From NCBI GenBank assembly GCA_036502625.1, contig DASXYG010000107.1:124001-188000 (forward strand): 64,000 nt of DNA, in the 5' to 3' direction. Under the pieces are notes generated by a model. The model saw only the letters and a list, made by a program, of their open reading frames with translations, searched no databases and was not told the origin of the DNA. Made by a program: the position numbers and the translations under genes. Position 1 is the first letter of the stretch. Each line of letters starts with the position of its first letter. Source of the DNA: DASXYG01 sp036502625. GTDB taxonomy: Bacteria > Actinomycetota > Actinomycetes > Streptosporangiales > Streptosporangiaceae. Below, in pieces: positions 1-8,349 of the stretch.

Positions 1-566
1 ACGGAAACGGCGGCCGGTTCGCGTACGTCAAGGCCACCGAGTCGACGAGCTACACCAACCCCTACTTCACCCAGCAGTACAACGGCTCCTACAACGTGGG
101 CATGATCCGCGGCGCGTACCACTTCGCCGTGCCGAGCAACTCCGGCGGCGCCACCCAGGCCGACTACTTCGTGGCGCACGGCGGCGGCTGGTCCAGAGAC
201 GGGAAGACCCTGCCTCCCATGCTGGACATCGAGTACAACCCGTACGGCGCCACCTGCTACGGCCTGAGCCAGGCCTCGATGGTGTCGTGGATCAAGGCGT
301 TCAGCGACGAGGTCCACGCGAAGACCAGCCGCTGGGTGACGATCTACACCACCAACGACTGGTGGACGACCTGCACCGGCAACAAGGGCGACTTCAGCAG
401 CACGAACCCGCTGTTCGTCGCGCGTTACGCATCATCCGCGGGAACCCTGCCGTACCACTGGGGTTTCTACACGTTCTGGCAGTTCGCCGATTCGGGCACG
501 TTCCCCGGCGACCAGGACGTCTTCAACGGCGCCTACGACCGGCTCCAGGCGCTGGCCAACGGCTGA
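1..566 (+). CDS. GH25 family lysozyme (muramidase), 5' truncated
   Basis: Partial gene entering from the left edge; the frame is open from base 3 and stops at 564-566, leaving about 187 C-terminal residues. It fits a glycoside hydrolase family 25 beta-barrel that cleaves the MurNAc-GlcNAc bond of peptidoglycan. Visible family marks are YVKATES near the visible start, RGAYHFAVPSN, and the catalytic strand PPMLDIEYNP carrying the D-x-E pair, then a C-terminal WQFADSGTFPGDQDVFNG strand typical of GH25 proteins. The N-terminal catalytic Asp and any signal peptide lie outside the window. Such enzymes are normally secreted in actinomycetes. A strong hairpin follows the stop. The family call is confident; the substrate is inferred. 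Confidence 0.9.
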   Translation, partial: GNGGRFAYVKATESTSYTNPYFTQQYNGSYNVGMIRGAYHFAVPSNSGGATQADYFVAHGGGWSRDGKTLPPMLDIEYNPYGATCYGLSQASMVSWIKAFSDEVHAKTSRWVTIYTTNDWWTTCTGNKGDFSSTNPLFVARYASSAGTLPYHWGFYTFWQFADSGTFPGDQDVFNGAYDRLQALANG

Positions 567-573
567 GGCCATC

Positions 574-620
574 CGGCACGTCGCCCCGGGCGCTCCCCCG
601 CTCCCCGGGGCGGCGTGCCG
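574..620. terminator. Bidirectional hairpin terminator between convergent genes
   Basis: Arms CGGCACG plus CGCCCCGGG (574-580, 582-590) pair with CCCGGGGCG plus CGTGCCG (604-612, 614-620), giving 16 bp of stem with one internal T/G mismatch and a loop of about 13 nt. It sits between the stop of the lysozyme gene and the stop of the leftward secreted-protein gene, as expected for a shared terminator. There is no U-tract, which is common in high-GC actinomycetes. Confidence 0.75.
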
Positions 621-626
621 ATCCCG

Positions 627-2000
627 TCAGCCGCGCGGCACGTACAGGTTGATGTCGCCGACCGTCGCGCTGCCCTCGTAGTAGTTCAGGTGCGGGTCGC
701 CGATGACGAAGTAGTCCGGGTACGCCGAGCCCTTCGGCCAGGTGTGCGGCACCGTGTACGACCCGTACGGGCCGGACATCGTCAGCGACGAGTCGTGCGA
801 CCCGTCGTACTGGCCGGGCGTGTTGTTGTAGTGCCACACCGGGTGGCCGCCCTGGGTGAAGCCGCGGTGCTCGCGGATCGTGGTGCGCCCGACGTGGGCG
901 AAGTTCCCGCTCATCTCCATCGTGTAGCCGGTCGCGTCGCGCTCGATCGCGAACCGGTACGCCTGGTGCGGCATCAGCTCGGGGCGCAGCTCCGCCGACT
1001 CGACGAGCCCCGGCTCCTGGTCGTTGAAGTCGCCGCACGGGGTGCTGGTCAGGTACGACGGGAACGACCAGTCCGGGTTCTGGAACTTCGCCCCGTCGTT
1101 GAAGACCGCGTTGACCGCGTTGTGCGTGCCGTCGTTGTAGGCGTACAGCTTCTTGCTCGCCGGGTCGCAGACCTTAGCGCCGTCGCCCGCGGAGCCGCTG
1201 GTGTTGTACGCGTCCATGCCGACCTTGCGGTGGCTGTGCACCAGCACGTTGTTGTGCGGCGCGGCCGGGAAGTCGGTGATCTCCAGGTAGTAGAAGCCGT
1301 TCGCGGTGCGCACGTCGGAGAAGTTGGTGTTACAGGGGCTGGCCGCGCCGGCGTAGGAGCCGGACGCCTTCCACGGGTAGTTCGTGGTGCAGCGGTCGCC
1401 CTTGTAGCCGTTGGTCTTGCCGTCGTAGTCCTCCGTGCCGTTGCGCTCGCCGCCGAAGTCGAGGGTGCGCAGCGCGTACTCGATGCGGTAGCGGGACGGC
1501 AGGGGCCTGGTGGACCGGATGAGCGCGCCGGACCGGTAGCCGGGTTCGGAGATCTTCGCCGCGTAGCCGCCGCCCGGCTGCCGTACGCGGCTGATGGCCG
1601 GGCGCCGCGCGGACGCGCCCGGCTGCTTCGTACGGAAGTCCATGTCGCCGAGCTCGGCGGTGAGCCAGCCGCCCTTCCCGAACGCGACCCGCTTGCGCAT
1701 CAGGTCGAAGCTGCGCACGTCGCGCTCGAAGTCGGCGCCGCCACGCACGTGGTACCAGGGGCCGTCGTCGTCGAAGTGGTCGACGTGCCAGGGGCTGGCC
1801 GTGCCGAGCGGGTCGCGGGTCCAGCGCGCCCGGTCCACCGGGAGCGGCTTCGCGAAGTTCTCGCTGTCCACCAGCCGCCAGGCGCCGCTCGCCCGGTCGG
1901 GGGCCGGGTGCGCGGCGGCGGCCGTGGCGGGCAGCGCACCGGCGGCCACCAGGGCCAGGCCCCCGGCGAGCAGCACCGAGCGGGTCAGACGTCGTGCCAT
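627..2000 (-). CDS. Secreted protein with probable concanavalin A-like fold, unknown function
   Basis: 457 residues. The N-terminus (RR followed by a hydrophobic stretch ending ATAAAAHP, residues 1-30) is a clear signal peptide with an AxA-type cleavage site, so the product is exported. The mature part is rich in Trp, Tyr, Asn and Gly and has four Cys (DRCTTN, SPCNTN, KVCDP, TPCGDF) that could form two disulfides. The order of aromatic beta-strand segments, starting WRLVDSENFAKPL and continuing to YRFAIERDATGYTMEMSG, resembles laminarinase/lectin-like jelly rolls. The GH16 catalytic ExDxxE motif is absent, so I do not call it a glucanase. It converges on the lysozyme gene. Known relatives are uncharacterised actinomycete secreted proteins; the fold assignment is inference. 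Confidence 0.75.
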   Translation of the reverse strand: MARRLTRSVLLAGGLALVAAGALPATAAAAHPAPDRASGAWRLVDSENFAKPLPVDRARWTRDPLGTASPWHVDHFDDDGPWYHVRGGADFERDVRSFDLMRKRVAFGKGGWLTAELGDMDFRTKQPGASARRPAISRVRQPGGGYAAKISEPGYRSGALIRSTRPLPSRYRIEYALRTLDFGGERNGTEDYDGKTNGYKGDRCTTNYPWKASGSYAGAASPCNTNFSDVRTANGFYYLEITDFPAAPHNNVLVHSHRKVGMDAYNTSGSAGDGAKVCDPASKKLYAYNDGTHNAVNAVFNDGAKFQNPDWSFPSYLTSTPCGDFNDQEPGLVESAELRPELMPHQAYRFAIERDATGYTMEMSGNFAHVGRTTIREHRGFTQGGHPVWHYNNTPGQYDGSHDSSLTMSGPYGSYTVPHTWPKGSAYPDYFVIGDPHLNYYEGSATVGDINLYVPRG

Positions 2001-2061
2001 GGGTGTGCGTCCTTGTCACTAGGGGGGTCGTGCGGGACGGCTCGGGGGTGGGGTCAACCCG

Positions 2062-2949
2062 TCAGGGGGTCCCCCACGCGTCGGCGAACAGGTGGAGCGC
2101 GGTGCCGCCGAGCACCGCGTCGCGTTCGGCGGCGGTCAGCCACGGCATCTGGCGCGCGGGCAGGTCGAGCAGCCGCGCGTAGCCGGGCTCGTCGCGGATC
2201 CACGGGAAGTCCGAGGCCCACATGAGGCGGTCCGCGCCGAACGCGTCGTACAGGGCGCGGGCCAGCGGGTCGAGGTCGGGGTACGGGTACCCGGCACCGC
2301 TGAAGGCGTACTGGCCGGAGAAGTGCACGCGCACCCCGGGATGGCGGGCCAGCGCGAGGACGTCCGGGAGGGTCGGCGGCGGGAGCTCGGTGGGGATGTG
2401 CGGGCGGCGGTGCGCGTCGACCACCCAGTCCCACCCGGTGGGGCAGAAGCCGAGGTGGTTGAGGGCCACCCGGAGGCGCGGGAGCGCGGTGAGCGCCTGG
2501 TCGAGGAGGGGGAGCTGGTCCGGCGTGAGGTACGCCCACACGATGAGGCCGTGCTCGGCCATGTGCGCGAGGGCGGGCCAGGCGGGCGACTCCGTGACCG
2601 GGTGCGCGGGGTCGCCGAGGTGGTTCATGCGCAGGCCGGACAGGCCCGTGCGGTCCGTACGGTCGCGCAGCGCGCGGACGGGGTCGGTGCCGGGGACGCG
2701 GCCGGTGACGGCGTCGTCGGCCACGCCGATCATCGCGAACCGGCCGGGGTCGGCGGCGCGGCACTCGGCGACGTACGCGTCCTCGGGCCCGAGCGGCACC
2801 AGGACGGCGCGGTCCACGCCCGCGCCGTCCATGGTGGCGACCAGGTCCTCGACGGGGGCCGTACGGCCGGCGGGCGCCAGCGCGTCGACCGTACGGGGAT
2901 AGCGGGGCGAGTCCGGCAGGAAGACGTGCAGGTGCGCGTCGACGATCAC
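2062..2949 (-). CDS. Amidohydrolase family 2 (lactonase-like TIM-barrel hydrolase)
   Basis: 295 residues; GTG start with GGGAGG about 6 nt upstream. The N-terminus VDAHLHVF has the H-x-H metal motif of the amidohydrolase superfamily (COG3618-type). Later segments LRVALNHLGFCP and LMWASDFPW supply the usual second His and the C-terminal Asp. Members of this group hydrolyse sugar lactones or decarboxylate aromatic acids. As last gene of the leftward operon, 37 bp after the KDPG aldolase gene, a role opening an aldonolactone before the KDG kinase/aldolase steps is the natural reading. The exact substrate is not deducible. Confidence 0.8.
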   Translation of the reverse strand: MIVDAHLHVFLPDSPRYPRTVDALAPAGRTAPVEDLVATMDGAGVDRAVLVPLGPEDAYVAECRAADPGRFAMIGVADDAVTGRVPGTDPVRALRDRTDRTGLSGLRMNHLGDPAHPVTESPAWPALAHMAEHGLIVWAYLTPDQLPLLDQALTALPRLRVALNHLGFCPTGWDWVVDAHRRPHIPTELPPPTLPDVLALARHPGVRVHFSGQYAFSGAGYPYPDLDPLARALYDAFGADRLMWASDFPWIRDEPGYARLLDLPARQMPWLTAAERDAVLGGTALHLFADAWGTP

Positions 2950-2986
2950 GCGGCGCCTCCCGTGCTAGGACGGCCGTGGGCGCGGG

Positions 2987-3622
2987 TCATCCGGCGGCCT
3001 TCGCCGATTCCGTCGCGGTGCGGGCGCGCTCGGCGAGGCCGTCGAGGGAGCCCGTACGGTCGACCAGGGAGGAGCCGACGCCGACCGCCGTGGCCCCGGC
3101 GGCCAGCCAGGTGCCGATGTCGCTCAGCTCGACGCCGCCGGTGGGGATCAGCTCAGCGTCGCCGAACGGGCCGAGGAGCGCCTTCATGTACGGCACGCCG
3201 AGCGGGCCGGCCGGGAACAGCTTCAGCAGCCGGGCGCCGGCGCGGCGGGCGGCCAGCAGCTCGGTGGGGGTGGCGATGCCGGGCAGCGGCGCCAGGCCCG
3301 CGCCGTTGGCGGCGGCGATCACCGCCGGGTCGGTGTGCGGCGACACGACGAACCGGGCGCCCGCGTCGCGCGCGGCGGCGACCTGCGAGACCTCGGTGAC
3401 CGTACCGGCGCCGACCAGGACGCCGCCGCCGAGGCGGGCGGCGACCCGCTCGATCGCGCCGATGCCCCCGGGATCGTCGAGGGTGAACTCCAGCGCGGTA
3501 ACGCCGCCCTCGGCCAGCGTCTCGGCCACCTCCACGGCACGCGTGTGGTCCCGCAGCCGCAGCACCGCCACCACCCGCGCCGCCCGGATCCGGTCCTCGA
3601 CCTCGGCCACCGTCTCGCTCAT
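2987..3622 (-). CDS. eda: 2-dehydro-3-deoxy-phosphogluconate (KDPG) / 4-hydroxy-2-oxoglutarate aldolase
   Basis: 211 residues, class I aldolase TIM barrel that splits KDPG into pyruvate and glyceraldehyde 3-phosphate. The family pattern is intact: VAVLRLRDH near the N-terminus, a Glu in LEFTLDDPGG, the phosphate-binding loops GAGTVTE and FVVSPHTDP, and the Schiff-base lysine in RLLKLFPAGPLG, followed by IPTGGV. I chose ATG 3622 (MSETVAEV) because GGAGGAG lies 9 nt upstream; the in-frame GTG at 3631 would abut that ribosome site. It follows the sugar kinase gene by 40 bp, giving the kinase-aldolase pair of the lower Entner-Doudoroff route. Confidence 0.92.
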   Translation of the reverse strand: MSETVAEVEDRIRAARVVAVLRLRDHTRAVEVAETLAEGGVTALEFTLDDPGGIGAIERVAARLGGGVLVGAGTVTEVSQVAAARDAGARFVVSPHTDPAVIAAANGAGLAPLPGIATPTELLAARRAGARLLKLFPAGPLGVPYMKALLGPFGDAELIPTGGVELSDIGTWLAAGATAVGVGSSLVDRTGSLDGLAERARTATESAKAAG

Positions 3623-3662
3623 CGCGTGCACTCCTCCGTCGTCATGGTCGCCGTCATGGTCG

Positions 3663-4667
3663 TCATCGCAGGACGCTCCGGCCGTCGCCGTAGCCGGGGT
3701 CGAGTTCGCCGGGCCGCGCGATCCAGGCGTCGCCGACGATCGTGTGCATGTGCGCGCAGGCGCGGGCGGCCAGGCCCGCGGCCGTACGCGGGTCGGCGCC
3801 GGACAGCGTCGCGGCCAGGTACGCGCCCGCCGCGACGTCGCCCGCGCCGAAGGAGTCGACGACCTCGGCGTCCGCCGGGTCGCCGGTCGTCTCCCCGTCC
3901 GTGTTCCCGTCCCCCACGATCGTCACCGTGACGCGGACGCGGCCGGGCTCGGGCCTGGCGCTGTCGCGGAGCACGATCGTCGGCGGCCTGGCCCCCGCGT
4001 ACGGGCCGGTGCGCAGCTCCCGCGCCAGGTCGAGGGCGGCGCCGGGGTGGCCGAGGACGAGCGCGAGGTCGTGCGCGGACGCGAACACGACGTCGGCGAG
4101 CGGCACGATGCGGCGGAACGCCTCCGCCGCCTCTTCCGGCGCCCACAGCCGGGAGCGGTAGTTGAGGTCGAGGCTGGTCCGCACGCCCAGCCGTACCGCC
4201 GCGGTGAACGCCTCGGCCACGGCATCGCGCGGCCCGGCGCCGAGCGCGCAGGTGATGCCGGTGCTGTGCAGGAGGTCGGCGCCGGACAGCACGGTGTCCC
4301 ACGCGATCTGCCCGGGCGCGAGGCGGGTCGCCGCCGAGGCGGCCCGGTCGTACAGCACCTCCGTGGGCCGCGGCGGCGCGCCGGGCTCCACGAAGTACAG
4401 CCCGGCACGGGCGCCCGGGTCCCACTCGGCGGCCACCTCGACGCCGTACGCGCGGGCGTGCGCGGCGATGCGGGCGCCCAGCGGGTTGTCCGGGAGCCGC
4501 GTGACGAAGGTGGTGGCGTGGCCGAACCAGGCCGCCGCGATCAGGGTGTTGAGCTCGGTGCCCCCGACCGCCGGGATGATGTGCGGCGCCTGTTCGAGCC
4601 GGGTGCGGTCGGGGGTGGTGAGGCGGATCAGCGCCTCACCGAATCCGACGACGCGACCTGAGCCCAA
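3663..4667 (-). CDS. kdgK: PfkB-family sugar kinase, probable 2-dehydro-3-deoxygluconate kinase
   Basis: 334 residues, ribokinase/PfkB fold. GFGEALIRLT and the VGGTELNTLIAAAWFG segment match the N-terminal substrate-binding part of KDG kinases; the C-terminal signature DSFGAGDVAAGAYLA holds the catalytic Asp and anion hole. It should phosphorylate KDG at C6, feeding the adjacent KDPG aldolase. The start is a TTG at 4667: AAGGA inside the last codons of the permease gene sits 7-8 nt upstream and no ATG or GTG is better placed, so translation is probably coupled to the permease (stop to start gap 3 bp). KDG specificity rests on the neighbouring aldolase and is inferred. Confidence 0.87.
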   Translation of the reverse strand: MGSGRVVGFGEALIRLTTPDRTRLEQAPHIIPAVGGTELNTLIAAAWFGHATTFVTRLPDNPLGARIAAHARAYGVEVAAEWDPGARAGLYFVEPGAPPRPTEVLYDRAASAATRLAPGQIAWDTVLSGADLLHSTGITCALGAGPRDAVAEAFTAAVRLGVRTSLDLNYRSRLWAPEEAAEAFRRIVPLADVVFASAHDLALVLGHPGAALDLARELRTGPYAGARPPTIVLRDSARPEPGRVRVTVTIVGDGNTDGETTGDPADAEVVDSFGAGDVAAGAYLAATLSGADPRTAAGLAARACAHMHTIVGDAWIARPGELDPGYGDGRSVLR

Positions 4668-4670
4668 GGG

Positions 4671-5645
4671 TCAGTCCTTCCGTGAGAAGACGGCGACGGC
4701 CGCGACGATCACGGCGCCGCGTACGAGGTCCTGGTAGAAGCTCGACACGTGCATGAGCGTGAACGCGTTCTCCACCAGAGCCAAGAGCAACACGCCGCCG
4801 GCCGTGCCGACGAGCTTGCCGCGCCCGCCGAACAGGGACGTGCCGCCGAGCACGACCGCGGTGATCGCGGACAGCTCCAGGCCGCTCCCCGCCGAGGGCG
4901 TGCCGACGGTGGCCTTGCTGGCGAGCACGAACCCGGCGAGCGCGGCCAGCACCGAGCAGATCACGTAGCAGGTGACGGTGATCCGGGCGGTGTCGATGCC
5001 GGCGCTGCGCGCGATGGCCGGGTCGCCGCCGGTCGCGTACACGTGGCGGCCGAACCGGGTGCGGGTCAGCACCCAGGTCAGCACCGCCGCGATGACCAGC
5101 ACCACCACGAAGATCGCCGGGATCGGGCCGATGTTCAGGATGGCGAACGCGGCGAGGTCGTTCGGGATCGCGCCGACCGGGGTGGAGGAGTACGCGTACG
5201 CGACGCCCTGGATCAGGTAGAACGTGCCGAGCGTGACGACGAACGGCACCAGCTTCGCGCGGGTGACGAGCAGCCCGTGGAACGCGCCCACGACGGCGCC
5301 GACGACGACCACGCCGATCAGCACCGGCAGCACGCGGATCGGGTAGCCGTTGATCAGCCCGGCCGTGAGCACCGCGGTGAGCGTCGCCACCGACCCGACG
5401 GACAGGTCGATGCCGCCGGTGAGCACGACGAAGAGCTGCCCGACGGCGACCAGCGCGAGCACGACGGTCTGCGACAGCAGGTTCGCGAGGTTCTCCTGGC
5501 CGAGGAACACGGCCGGGTTCGCGACCGCGAGCGCGGCGGCCAGCAGCACGCACACCGCCCACACGACCGCGCCGTTGCCGCCGGTCGCGGACAGCGCACG
5601 GCGCAGCGGCGACGGCGCCGTACGCACGGCGGTGCCCGCCGTCAT
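4671..5645 (-). CDS. RbsC-type ABC sugar transporter permease (second copy)
   Basis: 324 residues, about 8-10 hydrophobic segments, BPD_transp_2 family. Diagnostic motifs are VLTGGIDLSVGSVATLTAV near residues 65-85, FGRHVYATGGDPAIARSAGI in the middle and ITAVVLGGTSLFGGRGKLVGT near the C-terminus. I place the start at ATG 5645 (MTAGTAVRTA), which overlaps the stop of the ATPase gene as ATGA; an upstream in-frame extension runs antisense-like through the ATPase gene and is unlikely. It works with the ATPase, binding protein and the other permease (8346-9326), forming a heteromeric channel or giving two alternative channels. Confidence 0.9.
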   Translation of the reverse strand: MTAGTAVRTAPSPLRRALSATGGNGAVVWAVCVLLAAALAVANPAVFLGQENLANLLSQTVVLALVAVGQLFVVLTGGIDLSVGSVATLTAVLTAGLINGYPIRVLPVLIGVVVVGAVVGAFHGLLVTRAKLVPFVVTLGTFYLIQGVAYAYSSTPVGAIPNDLAAFAILNIGPIPAIFVVVLVIAAVLTWVLTRTRFGRHVYATGGDPAIARSAGIDTARITVTCYVICSVLAALAGFVLASKATVGTPSAGSGLELSAITAVVLGGTSLFGGRGKLVGTAGGVLLLALVENAFTLMHVSSFYQDLVRGAVIVAAVAVFSRKD

Positions 5646-7168
5646 GACGCCCTCCCGTCGAGCTGGCCGAAGGCGTGCGCCATGACGACCTCCTCCGTGG
5701 CCTCCGCGCGCGCCAGCTCGGCGACGACGGCGCCGTCGCGGCAGACGAGCACGCGGTCGGACAGGCCGAGCAGCTCCGGCAGCTCCGACGACACGATCAC
5801 CGTGGCCAGGCCCGCCGCGGACAGCTCGCGGATCAGCGCGTAGATCTCCGCCTTGCCGCCGACGTCGATGCCGCGCGTCGGCTCGTCGAGCAGCAGCACG
5901 CTCGGCTCGGTCTCCAGCCACTTGGCCAGCACGACCTTCTGCTGGTTGCCGCCGGACAGCTCGCCGGCCCGCTGGCCGACGCCGGACGCGCGCACCCGCA
6001 GCCGCTGCGCCGCGCGGTCGGCGACGGCCCGCTCCTTCGTACGGGACAGCACGCCCAGCCGGGACACCCGCCGCAGGACAGGCAGGGTGACGTTCGCCGA
6101 GATCGGCAGGTCGAGGACGAGGCCGTCGGTCTTGCGCTCCTCGGGGATGAGCACCATGCCGGCGCGGATCGCCGAGCGCAGCCCGCCGCGGCGCAGCGCC
6201 TTGCCGCCGACGCGGACATGGCCGCCGCGCACGGGCTCCAGGCCGGACAGCGCGCGCAGGATGCGGCTGCGGCCGGAGCCGATCAGCCCGGCGATGCCGA
6301 CGATCTCCCCGGCGCGGACGGTGAGGCTCACGCCGTCGGGACCGGTTCCCGGCAGCGGCAGGCCGCGGACGTCCAGCACCACGTCGCCGATGGTGGCCGT
6401 GGGGCTGCCGTACGTCTGGTCGACGTCGCGGCCGACCATCTCGCGGACGATCCGCGCCCGGTCGTACGCGGCGATCGGCCCGGACGACACGACCGCGCCG
6501 TCGCGCATCACCGTGACGCGGTCGGCGATCTCCTCGATCTCGTCGAGCCGGTGGGAGATGTAGACGACCGACACGCCCTGGCCGGTGAGCCGCCGTACGA
6601 CCGTGAACAGCCGCTCCAGCTCCTCGCCCGCCAGCACCGCGGACGGTTCGTCCAGGATGAGCAGGCGCGCGTCGCGGACCAGCGCGCGGGCGATCTCCAG
6701 GAGCTGGCGCTGCGCCACCGACAGCCGGCCGGCGAGGGTGTCCGGGTCGAGGTCGCCGAGGCCGAGCTCGCGCAGCGCCTCGGTGACGCGGGCCCGCTGC
6801 GCCGCGCGGTCGAGGACGCCGCGGCGCGCGATCTCCTGCCCGAGCAGCACGTTGTCGGTGACGCTGAGGTGCGGCAGGATCGTCAGCTCCTGGTAGACGG
6901 CCGCGATGCCGGCGGCCAGGCCGTCGTGCGGGCCGGCCAGGCGCAGCGGTTCGCCGCGCCAGGCCAGCGTTCCGTCGTCGGCGGCCTGCACACCGGTGAT
7001 GATGCTCATCAGCGTCGACTTGCCCGCGCCGTTCTCGCCGACGACCGCCTGGACCGACCCCTCGTGACAGGTGAGGTCGGCGCCGTCGAGCGCGCGTACG
7101 CCCGGGAAGCTCTTGGTGATGCCGCGCGCCTCGAACAGCGGCGGGCCCGGGGTGCCGGTGCCGTCCAT
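5642..7168 (-). CDS. Sugar ABC transporter ATP-binding protein (RbsA/MglA/XylG type)
   Basis: 508 residues with two tandem nucleotide-binding domains, the layout of ribose/galactose/xylose ATPases. Domain 1: Walker A GENGAGKST (about residue 43), signature LSVAQRQ, Walker B LLILDEPSAVL. Domain 2 has a degenerate P-loop GLIGSGRS, but a good signature LSGGNQQK and Walker B LLLDEPTRGIDVG, which is normal for this class. It overlaps the binding-protein gene as TGATG and the downstream permease as ATGA. It powers import of the sugar or sugar acid consumed by the kinase and aldolase of the same operon. Confidence 0.95.
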   Translation of the reverse strand: MDGTGTPGPPLFEARGITKSFPGVRALDGADLTCHEGSVQAVVGENGAGKSTLMSIITGVQAADDGTLAWRGEPLRLAGPHDGLAAGIAAVYQELTILPHLSVTDNVLLGQEIARRGVLDRAAQRARVTEALRELGLGDLDPDTLAGRLSVAQRQLLEIARALVRDARLLILDEPSAVLAGEELERLFTVVRRLTGQGVSVVYISHRLDEIEEIADRVTVMRDGAVVSSGPIAAYDRARIVREMVGRDVDQTYGSPTATIGDVVLDVRGLPLPGTGPDGVSLTVRAGEIVGIAGLIGSGRSRILRALSGLEPVRGGHVRVGGKALRRGGLRSAIRAGMVLIPEERKTDGLVLDLPISANVTLPVLRRVSRLGVLSRTKERAVADRAAQRLRVRASGVGQRAGELSGGNQQKVVLAKWLETEPSVLLLDEPTRGIDVGGKAEIYALIRELSAAGLATVIVSSELPELLGLSDRVLVCRDGAVVAELARAEATEEVVMAHAFGQLDGRAS

Positions 7169-8349
7169 CAGCAGAGCTTCAGCTTCTTCATCTCCGCCTG
7201 GGACAGCTCACTGGGCACCCACAGGTTGTCCGAGCAGCCCTCGCGGTAGTACTTGCCGAGGTCGGCGTTCGTGTAGACGGCGGAGTCGATCTCCTTGACG
7301 CTCGGCACCTTGACGCCTTTGAGGATGTCCGCCGCGGTGTCGATGCAGTCGCGGGTCTGCTCCGGCGGGTACGCCGACTGCGCGAAGCTGACGCCGGACG
7401 CCTTCTTCGCCGAGCGCAGGAACGCGTTGGAGGAGTCGCCGGTCATCGGCGGGATCTTCTTGCCCGCCGCCTGGTACGCCTGGATGACGCCGGTCTCGCT
7501 GACGCCGCTGTCCGTCCAGATGCCGTTCAGGTCCGGATACCGTACGGCCAGGCTGGCGGCGACCTTCTTCGCCTCGGTGGGCGACCAGTTCGTGAACTGC
7601 CTGGTCACGATCCTGATGCCCGGGTACTTCGCGAACACCCTCTTCGCGGCCTGGTACTGGTACTCCGTGGTGGGCACGCCCGCGATGCCGGACAGGATCG
7701 CGATCTTGCCCTTGTGGTCGATCTTCTTGGCCATCCACTCGGCGAGCAGCGTGCCCTGCAACTCGTAGGACCGGCCGACCGTGGAGATGACGCCGCTGGT
7801 GTCGGCGGGCAGCTTGCCGGTGCAGACCACCACGGGCACGCCCTGCCGCGCGGCCTGCTGCACCTGGCCCTTCACCGAGGAGCCCATCGGCTGCACGACC
7901 AGGGCGTCCGGCTTCTGCGCCAGGAGGTCCTGGATGTTGTTGACCTGGGTCGCGGCGTCGCCGTTGGCCGAGGCGTACAGCAGCTTCGCGCCCCTCTTCT
8001 TCGCCTCGTCGCGGACGAAGTAGTCGCCCTCCATCGCCCAGGAGTTCGTCGGGCCCTGCGAGGCGTACGCGATCGTCGGCTTGCCGCTCTTCTTGAACTT
8101 CGCGGTGTCCACCTGGCAGACCTGCTGCTTCGGCGGGGTGAGGGTGCCGAGGCCGAGCTTGGCCGCGGAGTCCTTCCACACCTTGGCGACCTGCGCCTGC
8201 GCGGCGGCGCTGCCCGAGCAGTCCTGCTTGGCGGTGGTGCCGCCGCCGACGTCGCGCTGCGAGCTGCACGCCGAGGCGGCGACGATGAGCGCGCCGATCG
8301 ACCCGGCCGCCACGAGGCGGGGCAGCGCCCTGCGGGTGCGGTGGTTCAT
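7168..8349 (-). CDS. Sugar ABC transporter substrate-binding lipoprotein
   Basis: 393 residues, periplasmic-binding-protein type 1 (RbsB/XylF-like) fold. The N-terminus has a twin-Arg-containing basic region, a hydrophobic core and the lipobox ASACSS (Cys about residue 28), so it is membrane-anchored outside the cell. Body motifs IAYASQGPTNSW, QVNNIQDLLAQKPDALVV and GIAGVPTTEYQY match sugar-binding lobes. ATG 8349 overlaps the preceding permease stop (ATGA). Its length exceeds the usual 300-330 residues because of an extra N-terminal segment (about 30-85) with three Cys. The ligand is unknown; context suggests an aldonate, KDG-yielding sugar or acylated sugar. Confidence 0.92.
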   Translation of the reverse strand: MNHRTRRALPRLVAAGSIGALIVAASACSSQRDVGGGTTAKQDCSGSAAAQAQVAKVWKDSAAKLGLGTLTPPKQQVCQVDTAKFKKSGKPTIAYASQGPTNSWAMEGDYFVRDEAKKRGAKLLYASANGDAATQVNNIQDLLAQKPDALVVQPMGSSVKGQVQQAARQGVPVVVCTGKLPADTSGVISTVGRSYELQGTLLAEWMAKKIDHKGKIAILSGIAGVPTTEYQYQAAKRVFAKYPGIRIVTRQFTNWSPTEAKKVAASLAVRYPDLNGIWTDSGVSETGVIQAYQAAGKKIPPMTGDSSNAFLRSAKKASGVSFAQSAYPPEQTRDCIDTAADILKGVKVPSVKEIDSAVYTNADLGKYYREGCSDNLWVPSELSQAEMKKLKLC

